A stretch of 64,000 nucleotides of DNA, taken from positions 1 to 64,000 of the forward strand of contig CAWDPQ010000016.1 of the NCBI GenBank assembly GCA_963804245.1, written 5' to 3'. This document shows, in pieces, positions 8,389-17,522 of the stretch; the first letter of the stretch is position 1; every line of letters starts with the position of its first letter. Source of the DNA: CAWDPQ01 sp963804245. GTDB lineage: Bacteria > Acidobacteriota > Vicinamibacteria > Vicinamibacterales > 2-12-FULL-66-21. Position numbers and translations under genes: made by a program. The notes under the pieces are model-generated. The model was not told where the DNA came from and ran no database searches. It saw only the letters and a list, made by a program, of their open reading frames with translations.

Positions 8389-10233
8389 TCAGTTTTGGCC
8401 GGAACCCGTGCCCGCCTGCGACCTTACGAGCCCGAACCCCACCTCGTACATGCCGGGCAGCGCGATCGGCAGCGTCCCGCCGATGGAGGCATCACCCGCG
8501 ATCGCGCGCACCGCTGACGCTTCGGCGCGATCGTAGAAGTCGTACGTCAGCAGCATCGCGGGAAGCTCGCGCAGGAACATCGCCGTGTACGGATTCCCGA
8601 ACAGTACGGCCACGAACGGCTTCTTCGTGCTGGCTGTCTGTCGTGCGATCTGCTGCAGCAGCGCCTGCAACGGTGACGCGAGATCCATGCGGCCGCTTGC
8701 CGATGCCGCTCGCACGAAGACACAGGCAACCGTCGCGTCGAAGCGCGGCACCATCGCGCGAACCAGCTCGATCTCCGCGGCGGTGCTGCGATCCGAAAGC
8801 TCGATCGCCGTCACGTTGGCCCATCGCTTCCGCAGCTCCGGAATGAACGTCCGGCTGGGAGCGGCAATCCGCCACCCCGATGGATAGTCGAGCACCGACA
8901 AATACAACAGCTGCGCGTCGCGCGCGAGCTTGAGCGGCACCTGATCACGCTCGTCCTTGATGAGCGTGATCGATCGCTGGCTGACCGTGTCGGCGATCGC
9001 CTGGTTCGCGCGCGTGCCGACGATCGTCGGGATCGCGTCGAGCGCCACGGTTCTCGTTTTGTGCAGACCGGCCCGCGCCTTTGCTCGCAGGATCCGCTCG
9101 ACGGATGCATCGACCCTCGATACCGGGATCTCACCGGACGTCACCGCCTCGCGCAACGCTGCAAACGCCGCTCCGTCGTCCGGAGAATGCAAGACGATGT
9201 CGTTGCCGGCTTTGACGGCACGCACGGCGGCCGCACCGGCCGAGTGCATCGCCGTCACGCCCTGCATCCCCATCGAGTCGGTGTAGATGAGACCGTTGAA
9301 TCCCAGCTCCCTGCGCAGCAGCCCGCTGACGATCGGTTCGCTCAGCGTCGTCGGCGTCGAGGGGGTCGGATCCAGTTCCGGCATCTCGATATGGCCGGTC
9401 ATGACGGCGCCCGCTCCCGCGGCAATCCCGGCGCGAAACGGCGGCAGCTCTATCGTGTCCAGTCGCGCTCGCGGCTGCTTGATCACCGGCAGGCCGACGT
9501 GCGAATCGACGTCCGTGTCACCGTGACCAGGAAAGTGCTTCAAGGTTGCGGCAACGCCTGCCGTTTGCAGCCCGCGAATGTACGCCGACGCGAGCCGGCC
9601 GACGCGTACGGGATCCTCACCGAACGACCGCGTGTTGATAACCGGGTTGCGCGGGTTGTTGTTGACGTCGACGACTGGAGCGAAGTTGACGTGCACGCCG
9701 AGCGCGCGCGCTTCTTCTCCGGTCACCCGTCCTGCCTCGAACGCCAGCTTGTCGTCACCGGTTGCACCGAACGCCATCGCGCGCGGAAAAGCCGTAGCGC
9801 CCTGGATGCGGAACCCGACGCCAGTCTCGAAGTCCGCGGTGTTCAGCAATGGCAGTTTCGACGATGTCTGGAGTCGATTCAGCGTAGATGCGGCCTCGAG
9901 CGGTTGGCCGAGGACGACCGTCCCGTACGTCGGATTGAGCAGAACGCCGGGCGCGAGCTCGCTCGCACCGAACACGTGGAAACCGCCGACGTGGTACTCG
10001 CGCACGACCTTGGCCAGATCTTCGAACGTTGCCGAGTCGGTGCTGATGAAACTCGACTGGAACGACGACACGAGAAGTTGCCCCACCTTCTCGTCGATTG
10101 ACATCGAGGCCAGCGTCGACCGCACCCACTTGTCGGCGGCGCGATCCGCCGCCGCCTGCGGCGCTGGCTTTTGCGCCGCGGACAGGCCGACCAAGAGAAC
10201 GATGGCCGCCGCGAGCGTGCGGAGAACATGCAT
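8389..10233 (-). CDS. Glycoside hydrolase family 3, beta-N-acetylhexosaminidase type
   Basis: This is probably an exported enzyme that removes N-acetylglucosamine from peptidoglycan fragments or chitin oligomers. ATG 10233 starts MHVLRTLAAAIVLLVGLSAA, a signal peptide; an upstream ATG at 10272 lies inside a dispersed repeat and is rejected. The 614-residue product shows the GH3 signatures KHFPGHGDTDVDSH (histidine-loop of NagZ-like enzymes) and GLIYTDSMGMQGV, where the D is the expected nucleophile. The C-terminal 200 residues form a second, GH3-C-like domain, longer than cytoplasmic NagZ. The stop is just downstream of tRNA-Arg. Confidence 0.85.
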   Translation of the reverse strand: MHVLRTLAAAIVLLVGLSAAQKPAPQAAADRAADKWVRSTLASMSIDEKVGQLLVSSFQSSFISTDSATFEDLAKVVREYHVGGFHVFGASELAPGVLLNPTYGTVVLGQPLEAASTLNRLQTSSKLPLLNTADFETGVGFRIQGATAFPRAMAFGATGDDKLAFEAGRVTGEEARALGVHVNFAPVVDVNNNPRNPVINTRSFGEDPVRVGRLASAYIRGLQTAGVAATLKHFPGHGDTDVDSHVGLPVIKQPRARLDTIELPPFRAGIAAGAGAVMTGHIEMPELDPTPSTPTTLSEPIVSGLLRRELGFNGLIYTDSMGMQGVTAMHSAGAAAVRAVKAGNDIVLHSPDDGAAFAALREAVTSGEIPVSRVDASVERILRAKARAGLHKTRTVALDAIPTIVGTRANQAIADTVSQRSITLIKDERDQVPLKLARDAQLLYLSVLDYPSGWRIAAPSRTFIPELRKRWANVTAIELSDRSTAAEIELVRAMVPRFDATVACVFVRAASASGRMDLASPLQALLQQIARQTASTKKPFVAVLFGNPYTAMFLRELPAMLLTYDFYDRAEASAVRAIAGDASIGGTLPIALPGMYEVGFGLVRSQAGTGSGQN

Positions 10234-10248
10234 GCGGAGATCATAGTC

Positions 10249-10303
10249 CTTCCGCCTGAAGGCGGAAGCCACCCCTCTGCGTGCCTAAAGGCGGAAGCCA
10301 CAC
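10249..10303. repeat. Dispersed palindromic repeat, CTTCCGCC family (two tandem units)
   Basis: CTTCCGCCTGAAGGCGGAAG (10249-10268) is a perfect 8-bp stem with a 4-base loop, followed by CCAC. A second degenerate unit (CCTAAAGGCGGAAGCCAC) follows to about 10302. The same 24-base unit recurs at 15521-15544. It lies between the divergent GH3 and moaB genes. Confidence 0.8.
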
Positions 10304-10332
10304 CCTCTGTGTGGGTTCTATAATGACAAGTA

Positions 10333-10827
10333 GTGACCGCAACCCTGCACCGCAAGGACGCTCCCGCATCGGTGCGATGCTTCGTGCTGACGATCAGCGA
10401 CTCGAGAACGAAGGAGAACGACACCGGCGGCGACGCGATCGCGGCGGCGCTGCAAGCGGCGGGGCACGTCATCACGGGCCGGGCCATCGTCAAGGATGAC
10501 CCGCCGGCAGTGCAACAGGTGGTGCAATCCGTTTCCGACGCAGACGTCGTGATCACGACGGGCGGTACGGGCATCGCCTCGCGCGACGGTACGTACGAGG
10601 CGCTCAGCGCCTTGTTCGACAAACATATCGACGGGTTTGGCGAGCTGTTTCGGATGCTCAGCTACGAACAAGTGGGATCGGCGGCGATGATGAGTCGCGC
10701 CTGCGCCGGCACGATCGGCCGCAGGGCGGTATTCGCACTCCCGGGATCGCCGCAAGCCGTTCAGCTCGCGGTGGACAAACTGATCCTGCCGGAAATCGGT
10801 CACGTAGTCCGCGAGTTGCGCAGGTAG
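10333..10827 (+). CDS. moaB: Molybdenum cofactor biosynthesis protein MoaB/MogA family
   Basis: This is a molybdopterin adenylyltransferase-type protein of 164 residues that activates molybdopterin for metal insertion. GTG 10333 is the start. The MoCF-binding domain is recognisable from VLTISDSRTKENDTGGDAI near the N-terminus and from DVVITTGGTGIASRDGTYEA (about residues 70-90), the conserved nucleotide-binding loop. It ends six bases before moeA, so the two are one transcription unit that likely continues into the peroxiredoxin-like gene. Confidence 0.92.
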   Translation: MTATLHRKDAPASVRCFVLTISDSRTKENDTGGDAIAAALQAAGHVITGRAIVKDDPPAVQQVVQSVSDADVVITTGGTGIASRDGTYEALSALFDKHIDGFGELFRMLSYEQVGSAAMMSRACAGTIGRRAVFALPGSPQAVQLAVDKLILPEIGHVVRELRR

Positions 10828-10833
10828 ACGGCC

Positions 10834-12052
10834 ATGACGACGATGCGCCCTATCCGTGAAACGATTCCGCTCGAGGAGGCGATTGCCATAGTCGCGGAGG
10901 CGACAGCAACCGTCGACCGCGTGGAGCGCGTGCCGCTCCGCGAAGCCGGTGGACGGGTGATCGCCGAAGCCGTTGCCGCGCCGACCGACGTCCCGCCGTT
11001 CGACCGCGCGGCCATGGATGGCTACGCGGTGATCGCAGCGGACACGTTCGGTGCGGGGCGGTACGAGCCACGCGTGCTGCGCTGGATAGAAACCGTATTC
11101 ACGGGACAGCTCCCGACGAAACGTCTGTCGGCCGGCGAGTGCACGCAGATCGCGACTGGAGCGCCGCTGCCCGAGGGAGCGGACGCCGTGGTCATGGTGG
11201 AAGAAACGGAGAAGGGATCGAACGGAGAGATTCGTATCCTTACGCCGGTCTATCCAAGGCAGCACGTGGGCCGGCGCGGAGCTGACATCGCCGCTGGCCA
11301 GTTCGTCCTCGCGCCCGGCGAGCTGCTCAATCCGAGCCGCATTGGTGCTCTCGCCGCGACCGGCGCAGACGGATGTCGCTGTCTACGAACGGCCGCGCGT
11401 CGCCATTCTTTCCACCGGCAACGAAGTGGTGGCGCCCGGACAGCCGTTGGGCCCCGGTCAGATTTACGACATCAACCAGTACACGCTGTCAGCAGTCATC
11501 CAGGCACACGGCGGCACGCCGGTCGTCAAACCAACTGCACCAGACGACCTCCGCGAGCTCACCGAGGCGGTTCTCGAGGCCGCGTCGGAGGATTTGCTCG
11601 TCTTCTCAGGCGGAAGTTCGGTTGGTGAGCGCGACCTGATCCTGGACGTGCTGCAGGGATCGGGCGAAGTGCTGTTTCACGGCATAGCCGTCAAGCCAGG
11701 TAAGCCGACGGTTTTCGGTCGCGTCAACGGCAGGCCCGTGCTCGGCATGCCGGGATATCCAACGTCTTGCCTGTCGAACGCGTATATGCTCCTCGTGCCG
11801 ATGCTCCGTCGGATGGCTCGCCTGCCCGAACATCGGCCGCAGACGGTGCGCGTACCGCTCTCACGCCGGATCGTGTCGACGACGGGGCGACATCAGTTCT
11901 ACACGGTTCGCATCGTCGACGGCGCGGCGGTTCCGGCGTTCAAAGCGTCGGGCGACATCACCAGCATGTCGCTCGCCGACGGTTACATCGAAATCTCTCC
12001 GCAAATCGACATCGTCGAAGCGGGCGAGATGGTGGAAGTGAAGTTCTTCTGA
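10834..12052 (+). pseudogene. moeA: Molybdopterin molybdotransferase MoeA, frameshifted near 11365
   Basis: The enzyme inserts molybdate into adenylylated molybdopterin. The N-terminal half has PPFDRAAMDGYAVIA and IATGAPLPEGADAVVMVEET. The frame is lost at about 11365 (GCGACCGGCGCAGACGG); removing one base continues QTDVAVYERPRVAILSTGNE, then VFSGGSSVGERDL and GMPGYPTSCLSNAY. The C-terminal domain IV ends EAGEMVEVKFF. The rejoined length of about 405 residues is normal. Because both halves are fully conserved and moaB is intact, an assembly indel is more likely than a dead gene. Confidence 0.88.
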
Positions 12053-12072
12053 CGTCCAAGTCTCACGACGCC

Positions 12073-12543
12073 ATGACCGCCGCACCACCCTTCGAGTTAC
12101 CTACACAGAAGGGAGAGCGTCGTTCGCTGGAAAGCTTCCTGCGAAGAGGTCCGGTGCTGCTCGCGTTTCATCGCGGCACCTGGTGACCGAACTGCCGTCG
12201 CCGGTTCGGTGAACTGGCAGATCACTCAAAAGACTACAAAGATCGCGGGGTCGAGGTCGTCGCCGTCGTCGCGCAGCGCTCCGAAGTGGTGCGCCGCTAC
12301 GTGGAGGATCGCGGTCTTCCCTTCAACATCCTGGTGGATGAAACCCGTGAGGTCATCAAAGCCTACGGTGTCTGGCACCCGATTGGCCTGGATGCCTGGA
12401 ATATCGCGAGACCGGCGCTGTTCCTCATCGACCGCTCGGGAACCATTCGGTACTCGTTCATCGGGCGAAATCAGGAAGATTTCCCCTCCCACGACCAGAT
12501 CCTGGCGGAGCTCGACCGGCTCCAGGCCGCCGGTAGCTCGTAA
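12073..12543 (+). CDS. Peroxiredoxin-like protein with in-frame TGA at the active-site cysteine: probable selenoprotein
   Basis: ATG 12073 opens a frame that meets TGA at 12184-12186 and then continues in the same frame to TAA at 12541-12543, for 156 residues. The context is LLAFHRGTW-U-PNCRRRFGEL: in AhpC/TSA-type proteins this position is the peroxidatic cysteine in TWCPNC. Reading TGA as selenocysteine (U38) gives a UxxC motif with C41. The downstream part is a normal thioredoxin-fold peroxiredoxin (VEVVAVVAQRSEVVRRYVED, then WNIARPALFLIDRSGTIRYS). A bacterial SECIS-like hairpin lies right after the TGA. The alternative is a simple C-to-A nonsense change of TGC. It lies 20 bases after moeA. 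Confidence 0.8.
12192..12220 (+). promoter_or_regulatory. Candidate bacterial SECIS element
   Basis: CTGCC (12192-12196) pairs with GGCAG (12216-12220), and inside it GCCG (12200-12203) pairs with CGGT (12207-12210), leaving apical loop GTT that starts 17 bases after the TGA. A guanine in the first loop positions and a 16-37 base distance are the usual bacterial SECIS criteria. A competing hairpin, ACCGAAC/GTTCGGT (12186-12210), also exists. Only folding by eye was done. Confidence 0.55.
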
Positions 12544-12593
12544 CCGACCCCAGGGATCCCTGGCGGCAATGGTGTGATACAAACAAGGGCTCC

Positions 12594-12779
12594 GTGCCAC
12601 GCATTCGTCTGGGTTTCCTCCTCGTCGGCATAGCTCTGTCTGTGCAGTGCGCGGCCCCGGGGCGGCCGTTACGAATCGGCCTGGTCGTGTGGCCGGTTTA
12701 CGAAATTGCGGTGCTCGCCCGTTCGCTAGGCGCGAAGCACCGTTGTTGGACGATCATCTGGCATCGCAGGCTGATGTGA
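12594..12779 (+). pseudogene. Truncated ABC-type substrate-binding lipoprotein (61 residues)
   Basis: The product begins with a lipoprotein signal peptide (LLVGIALSVQC lipobox) followed by RPLRIGLVVWPVYEIAVLARS, which resembles the first strand and helix of periplasmic binding proteins of the nitrate/thiamine-precursor type. It then ends after 16 unrelated residues, whereas the family usually has about 300. Its stop overlaps the ATG of the hybrid kinase (TGATG). Such binding proteins are often ligand sensors coupled to kinases, so an internal deletion removed most of the sensor (inference). Confidence 0.5.
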
Positions 12780-15517
12780 TGCTCCGTACTCGCCGTGGGG
12801 CGATTCATTCAGTGAATCTGAAGTCGCGCCGATTTCCGCCGCTGCTCCGCTACAGCGTCCCGGCGATGATGCTCGGGATCGCCATTGCGACGCTCTGGGT
12901 TTCGTACACCGTCGAGACCAGCGCCGCACGGCGTCGAGTAGAGGAGGAGACGGCGCGCCGACTGCGCCTGCTGGGCTCGGTGCTGTCCGACGACATCGAG
13001 AACGCGGTCAGAAACGGCCAGCAGGCCCGCCTCTCGACCACGATTGCCCACGCCAGGTCGGATCCGGATGTGACACTTGCGGTGCTGTTCGATGCATCGA
13101 ACCAGGTCATCGCCTCGAGCGACTACATGCTCCGCAGCATGACCGTCGACAAGACACCGTTTGCGGCGTTGGCCGAAGCCATGGAGACGGCTCGCACGAA
13201 GCAAGAGCCGATACCGGCGCGCCTCTCCGAGAGCGAGCTGGTCCTCATAGTACCGGTCAGTTTGAGCGGCGCGTTGACGCTGTCCGCTTCGGGCAGTCGC
13301 GGAATGCTGGTGGTCGCCTCCGACACGACGCATCCCGTCGCCGAAGCAGCAGCCGCGGCGCGGCGGCGCGCCGGTGTCGCGACCGACCTTGTCGTGTTGC
13401 TGAGCCTGGGCGCATGGCTGCTGTTCAAGCGCATGCTGCTCTTCCGGGTCAATCACCTGGCGGCGGCCGCGCAGCGCGTCGGCGCCGGAGACTTCACCGC
13501 CAACTTCGAGTTGCCGGGGCGAGACGAGCTGGCCGTTCTGAGCATGGCGCTCACGCAGATGACCTCGCAGCTGCGGGCGCACGCGGAAGAGGTCCGCGGG
13601 AGCCGGTCGGCGCTCGAAGCCAGCCACGAGCGGTTCGCAGCAGTCTCCAAAGCGACGAACGACATCATCTGGGACTGGGATCAGCGCACCGACCGCGTCT
13701 GGCGGAACGATGCCGTGAAAACGGTGCTCGGCTACGAGGCGGTCGAGACCGCACAGGGCCTCAGCTGGCTGCGCAACGTGGCGTCGGCCGATCACGAGCG
13801 TGTCGAAGCAAGCTGCCGAACCGCGCTCGCATCTGGCTCGGCGACCTGGTCGAGCGAGTATCAGCTGCGCCGCGCCGATGGCACGCTGGCGTACATCTTC
13901 GACCGCGCCATCATCGTCCGTGACGAATCGGGATCGCCGGTGCGCATGGTCGGCGCCATGACCGACATCACCGCTCAGCGGCGTGCCGAAGAGGGACATC
14001 AGCGGCTGGCCGCGATCCTGGAAGCGTCGCCAGACTTCGTCGGCACCGCGGATGCGAACACGTTTCAGGTGACGTGGATCAACCGGGCGGGGCGACGGAT
14101 GCTCGGTTTGTCAGACGACGAAGACATTTCGCACCTGCGCGTGCAGGATATTCAGCCGGCGTGGGTCGTCGCATCGCTTCTCGACGAGATGTTCTCGGTC
14201 GCCAGCCGCGGCGGAGTGTGGTCGGGGGAAGCGGCACTGTTGCAGCGCGACGGCCAGGAGGTGCCCGTCCTCCAGGCGGTCGTGGCGCACGCGCGTGCTG
14301 ACGGCCACGTCGAGTACGTGTCCACGGTGGCGCGAGACATTCGCGACCGAAAACAGCTCGAGGCGCAGCTCCTCCAATCGCAGAAGATGGAGAGCATCGG
14401 TCGCCTCGCCGGCGGCGTCGCACACGACTTCAACAACATGCTCACGGCGATCATCGGTTATACCGAGCTCGCAAAATCCCATCTCCCTGAAGATCACTCA
14501 GCGCAGCACGATCTCACCAACGTCTACGACGCAGCCCAGCGCAGCGCGGCGCTCACGCGCCAGCTCCTGGCGTTCGCGCGCAAGCAGGTGATCAGCCCGC
14601 GGCCCATCGATCTCAACGACCTGATCGGCCGCATGGAATCGATGCTCAATCGGCTGCTTGGGGAACACATTCGCCTCGAAACCCGGCTCCAGCCGAATCT
14701 CTGCCCTTCCCTCATCGACCCTGGACAGTTCGAGCAGGTGCTGATGAACCTCGCCCTCAACGCGCGCGACGCGATGCCCGGCGGCGGCGCACTCCGCATC
14801 GAGACCACCGAGTCGTCGCTGGACGACGCGTGGTGTCAGCAGCATCCGGGCAGCCGGCCGGGAGCGTATGACCTCGTGCGGGTCAGCGACAACGGCGTCG
14901 GCATGTCGCGTGAGGTGATGGCCCACCTGTTCGAGCCATTCTTCACAACGAAGCCGAGCGGGGAAGGCACCGGCCTTGGACTCGCCATGTGCTACGGCAT
15001 CATCCAGCAGAGCGGCGGGAACATCGTTGTTTCGAGCGAGCCAGGCCGGGGCACCACGTTCGACATCTACGTACCCCGACACGCCGGCCCGGCCGAACCG
15101 CTGCGTAGTCTCACCGGGACGGCGCAGCCCGCCGACAACGGCAGCGAAACTATCCTGCTGGTCGAAGACGAATCGTTCGTCCGCGAGCTTGCGCACCGTT
15201 CGCTCAGCTCGCGCGGCTACCGCATCCTGTCAGCTGTCGACGGGCTCGACGCCGTAGAGATCGCCAAGACGTTCTCAGGCAAGATCGACCTCGTGCTGAG
15301 CGACGTCGTCATGCCGCACATGGGTGTGGCCGAGCTCTCGGCAAAGCTCCTGCAACACCGGCCCGGCGTTCGACTGCTCTTCATGTCGGGATACAGCGAG
15401 AGCGCGATCCGCCGCAACGGCGTGATCGATGGGGCAAGATTGATCGAGAAGCCATTCACACCCGAGTCGCTGGCGCGGCAGGTGCGGGATGTTCTCGATC
15501 ACCCCGTGGCGGATTGA
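12779..15517 (+). CDS. Hybrid sensor histidine kinase (TM-HAMP-PAS-PAS-HisKA-HATPase-REC)
   Basis: This 912-residue inner-membrane signalling protein starts at ATG 12779, coupled by TGATG to the preceding fragment. Order of parts: membrane segment near residues 22-45, periplasmic sensor region to about 200, second membrane segment, HAMP (RVNHLAAAAQRVGAGDFTAN), two PAS domains (about 285-405 and 410-525), HisKA with H549 in GGVAHDFNNMLTAIIGYTEL, HATPase with NLALNARDAM and GEGTGLGLAMCYGI, and a C-terminal receiver (about 795-910) with acceptor D842 in LVLSDVVMPHMG. A receiver at the end suggests phosphorelay or autoregulation. No cognate output protein is adjacent. Confidence 0.93.
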   Translation: MLRTRRGAIHSVNLKSRRFPPLLRYSVPAMMLGIAIATLWVSYTVETSAARRRVEEETARRLRLLGSVLSDDIENAVRNGQQARLSTTIAHARSDPDVTLAVLFDASNQVIASSDYMLRSMTVDKTPFAALAEAMETARTKQEPIPARLSESELVLIVPVSLSGALTLSASGSRGMLVVASDTTHPVAEAAAAARRRAGVATDLVVLLSLGAWLLFKRMLLFRVNHLAAAAQRVGAGDFTANFELPGRDELAVLSMALTQMTSQLRAHAEEVRGSRSALEASHERFAAVSKATNDIIWDWDQRTDRVWRNDAVKTVLGYEAVETAQGLSWLRNVASADHERVEASCRTALASGSATWSSEYQLRRADGTLAYIFDRAIIVRDESGSPVRMVGAMTDITAQRRAEEGHQRLAAILEASPDFVGTADANTFQVTWINRAGRRMLGLSDDEDISHLRVQDIQPAWVVASLLDEMFSVASRGGVWSGEAALLQRDGQEVPVLQAVVAHARADGHVEYVSTVARDIRDRKQLEAQLLQSQKMESIGRLAGGVAHDFNNMLTAIIGYTELAKSHLPEDHSAQHDLTNVYDAAQRSAALTRQLLAFARKQVISPRPIDLNDLIGRMESMLNRLLGEHIRLETRLQPNLCPSLIDPGQFEQVLMNLALNARDAMPGGGALRIETTESSLDDAWCQQHPGSRPGAYDLVRVSDNGVGMSREVMAHLFEPFFTTKPSGEGTGLGLAMCYGIIQQSGGNIVVSSEPGRGTTFDIYVPRHAGPAEPLRSLTGTAQPADNGSETILLVEDESFVRELAHRSLSSRGYRILSAVDGLDAVEIAKTFSGKIDLVLSDVVMPHMGVAELSAKLLQHRPGVRLLFMSGYSESAIRRNGVIDGARLIEKPFTPESLARQVRDVLDHPVAD

Positions 15518-15520
15518 GAA

Positions 15521-15544
15521 CTTCCGCCTGAAGGCGGAAGCCAC
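15521..15544. repeat. Dispersed palindromic repeat, CTTCCGCC family; possible bidirectional terminator
   Basis: It is an identical 24-base copy of the unit at 10249. It sits four bases after the hybrid-kinase stop and before the convergent superoxide dismutase gene, so its 8-bp stem could serve as a terminator for both, although no T-run follows. Confidence 0.75.
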
Positions 15545-15601
15545 GCATCAGTGATCCCTCAGTGATCCGGCTGGCTTCCGGCTTCGGCGAGGCAGGAAGA
15601 A

Positions 15602-16201
15602 TCACCGAAATCTCTTCGCGACAGCGTCCCAGTTGACGACATTCCACCACGCCGCCAGGTAGTCCGGCCGCCGGTTCTGATACTTCAGATAATAGGCGTG
15701 CTCCCAGACGTCCACGCCCAGAATCGGCTTCTTCCCTTCCATCACCGGGCTGTCCTGGTTGGCGGTGCTCTCGATTACCAGCTTGCCGCCGGCGTCGATG
15801 AGCCAGGCCCATCCGCTGCCAAACCGCTTGACGCCCGCATCGGTGAGCTGCTTCTTGAACTCGTCGAAGCTGCCGAACGTTGAATTGATCGCGTCTCCCA
15901 GCGCGCCCGACGGCGCGCCGCCTTTGCCCGGGCCCATGATTTCCCAGAACATCGTGTGGTTGGCGTGCCCGCCACCGTTGTTCCGGACGGCCGTGCGAAT
16001 GTCCTCCGGCACCGAATTGATGCCCTTCAGCAGGTCGTCGACACTCTTCTGCTGAAGCTGAGGATGCTTCTCGAGGGCCGTGTTCAAGTTGTTCACATAC
16101 GCCGCGTGGTGCTTGTCGTGATGAATCCGCATCGTCTGTTCGTCGATGTGCGGCTCCAGCGCGTTGTAGTCATAAGGCAGGGGTGGAACTTCATGCGCCA
16201 T
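15602..16201 (-). CDS. sodA: Superoxide dismutase, Mn/Fe family (Mn-type residues)
   Basis: It dismutates superoxide to peroxide and oxygen. ATG 16201 follows a GAAGGAG ribosome-binding site by eight bases. The 199-residue product has metal ligands H27 (RIHHDKHHAAYVNNLN), the second histidine in GGGHANHTMFW, and D and H of DVWEHAYYLKYQNRR. GGGHANH together with NQDSP (glutamine from the C-terminal domain) points to a manganese or cambialistic form. No signal peptide is present, so it is cytoplasmic. Confidence 0.95.
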   Translation of the reverse strand: MAHEVPPLPYDYNALEPHIDEQTMRIHHDKHHAAYVNNLNTALEKHPQLQQKSVDDLLKGINSVPEDIRTAVRNNGGGHANHTMFWEIMGPGKGGAPSGALGDAINSTFGSFDEFKKQLTDAGVKRFGSGWAWLIDAGGKLVIESTANQDSPVMEGKKPILGVDVWEHAYYLKYQNRRPDYLAAWWNVVNWDAVAKRFR

Positions 16202-16288
16202 CAGCAAATCTCCTTCGCGGGAATGTTACTTCAGAGAAGGTTTCGAGGAGGTTCAGAATTGGTTCAGAAATGGGAACGGTTCAGACGT

Positions 16289-17446
16289 TCAGGATGCCTT
16301 CAGCATGCGATCCAAAGCCAGCCGTGCGTTTGATTTGATCGCCTCGGGAACGATGATCTGATTGTGGATTTGCCCCTCGACGAGTCCTTCGAGAACCCAC
16401 AACAAATGATTCGGCGAGACCCGGAACATCGTCGAGCACAGGCAGCCGAACGGATCGAGCGTGACGACGTTCTTGTCGCCACGAACTTCGTTCGCAAGCC
16501 TGTTCACCAGATGAACTTCCGTCGCAACGGCCCAGGTTGTTCCTGGCGGGCTCTTCCGGACGGTGTTGATGATGTATTCGGTCGAGCCGCTCTCGTCAGC
16601 AGCCTGGACGACTTCGAGCGTGCACTCGGGATGCGCGACGACGCGGCCATCGGGATACTGCTTGCGGAAGGCATCGATCTGCGCGACGGTGAAGCGCGTG
16701 TGCACCGAGCAGTGTCCCTTCCACAGAATCAGCTTCGCCTGCTGCAATTGCGCCGGCTCGAGGCCGCCCCACATTTCGTTTGGATCCCAGACGACCATCT
16801 CGTCGAGCGGGACGCCCATCTTATAGGCGGTATTCCGGCCCAGGTGCTGATCGGGAAGCATCAAGAGCTTCTCGCCACGCTCCCACGCCCAGGACATGAT
16901 CGCGTGCGCATTCGTCGACGTGCAGACGATGCCGCCGTGCTCGCCGCAGAATGCCTTGATGGCCGCTGACGAATTGATGTAGGTGACGGGAACCACTCCG
17001 CGGCGGCCGTTGACCTCCTCATCCGTCCGCACGCGCATCTGGCTGATCTCACGCCAGCAGATGTCGAGCTGATCGGGTGCGGCCATGTCGGCCATCGAGC
17101 AGCCTGCCGCGAGATCCGGCAGGACCACTTTCTGATGGGGAGCGCGCAGGATATCGGCGCTCTCGGCCATGAAATGCACGCCGCAAAAAACGATGTACTC
17201 CGCCTCGCCGCGGCTTGCGGCGGCACGGGACAGCTTCAGCGAGTCTCCCGTGTAGTCGGCGAACTTGATCACTTCGTCGCGCTGATAGTGATGGCCGAGG
17301 ATCACCAGGCGCTTGCCGAGCGTCGACTTGGCAGCGGCAATCCTCTCGTCCATCTCGTCATCTGACAGACGGAGGTAGCGATCCGGGAGCGGTTGCCGCT
17401 CCCCGATGCTTTCCTTCTCGACCTGTGTCAGTAACTTGATGTCCAT
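16289..17446 (-). CDS. nadA: Quinolinate synthase NadA
   Basis: NadA condenses iminoaspartate with dihydroxyacetone phosphate to quinolinate for NAD synthesis, using a 4Fe-4S cluster. The 385-residue product starts at ATG 17446 (MDIKLLTQVEKESIGERQPL) and has ILGHHYQRDEVIKFADYTGD, FCGVHFMAESADIL, the cluster cysteines in LAAGCSMADM, HPECTLEVV and FGCLCSTMFR. It is about 75 bases downstream of mqnE on the same strand, so the two may be co-transcribed. Both depend on Fe-S clusters. No nadB or nadC is in the window. Confidence 0.95.
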   Translation of the reverse strand: MDIKLLTQVEKESIGERQPLPDRYLRLSDDEMDERIAAAKSTLGKRLVILGHHYQRDEVIKFADYTGDSLKLSRAAASRGEAEYIVFCGVHFMAESADILRAPHQKVVLPDLAAGCSMADMAAPDQLDICWREISQMRVRTDEEVNGRRGVVPVTYINSSAAIKAFCGEHGGIVCTSTNAHAIMSWAWERGEKLLMLPDQHLGRNTAYKMGVPLDEMVVWDPNEMWGGLEPAQLQQAKLILWKGHCSVHTRFTVAQIDAFRKQYPDGRVVAHPECTLEVVQAADESGSTEYIINTVRKSPPGTTWAVATEVHLVNRLANEVRGDKNVVTLDPFGCLCSTMFRVSPNHLLWVLEGLVEGQIHNQIIVPEAIKSNARLALDRMLKAS

Positions 17447-17522
17447 TTCAGCTTCCGGCTGCCAGTCGTGGGCGCGGCCCGGACCTGCCAGCCAATAGCT
17501 TCTATTGTACCAACCTCTGTGC

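Noticed and set aside
9061..10101. A 346-residue plus-strand frame
   Set aside because: It is antisense to the well-supported GH3 gene and has no protein-family features.
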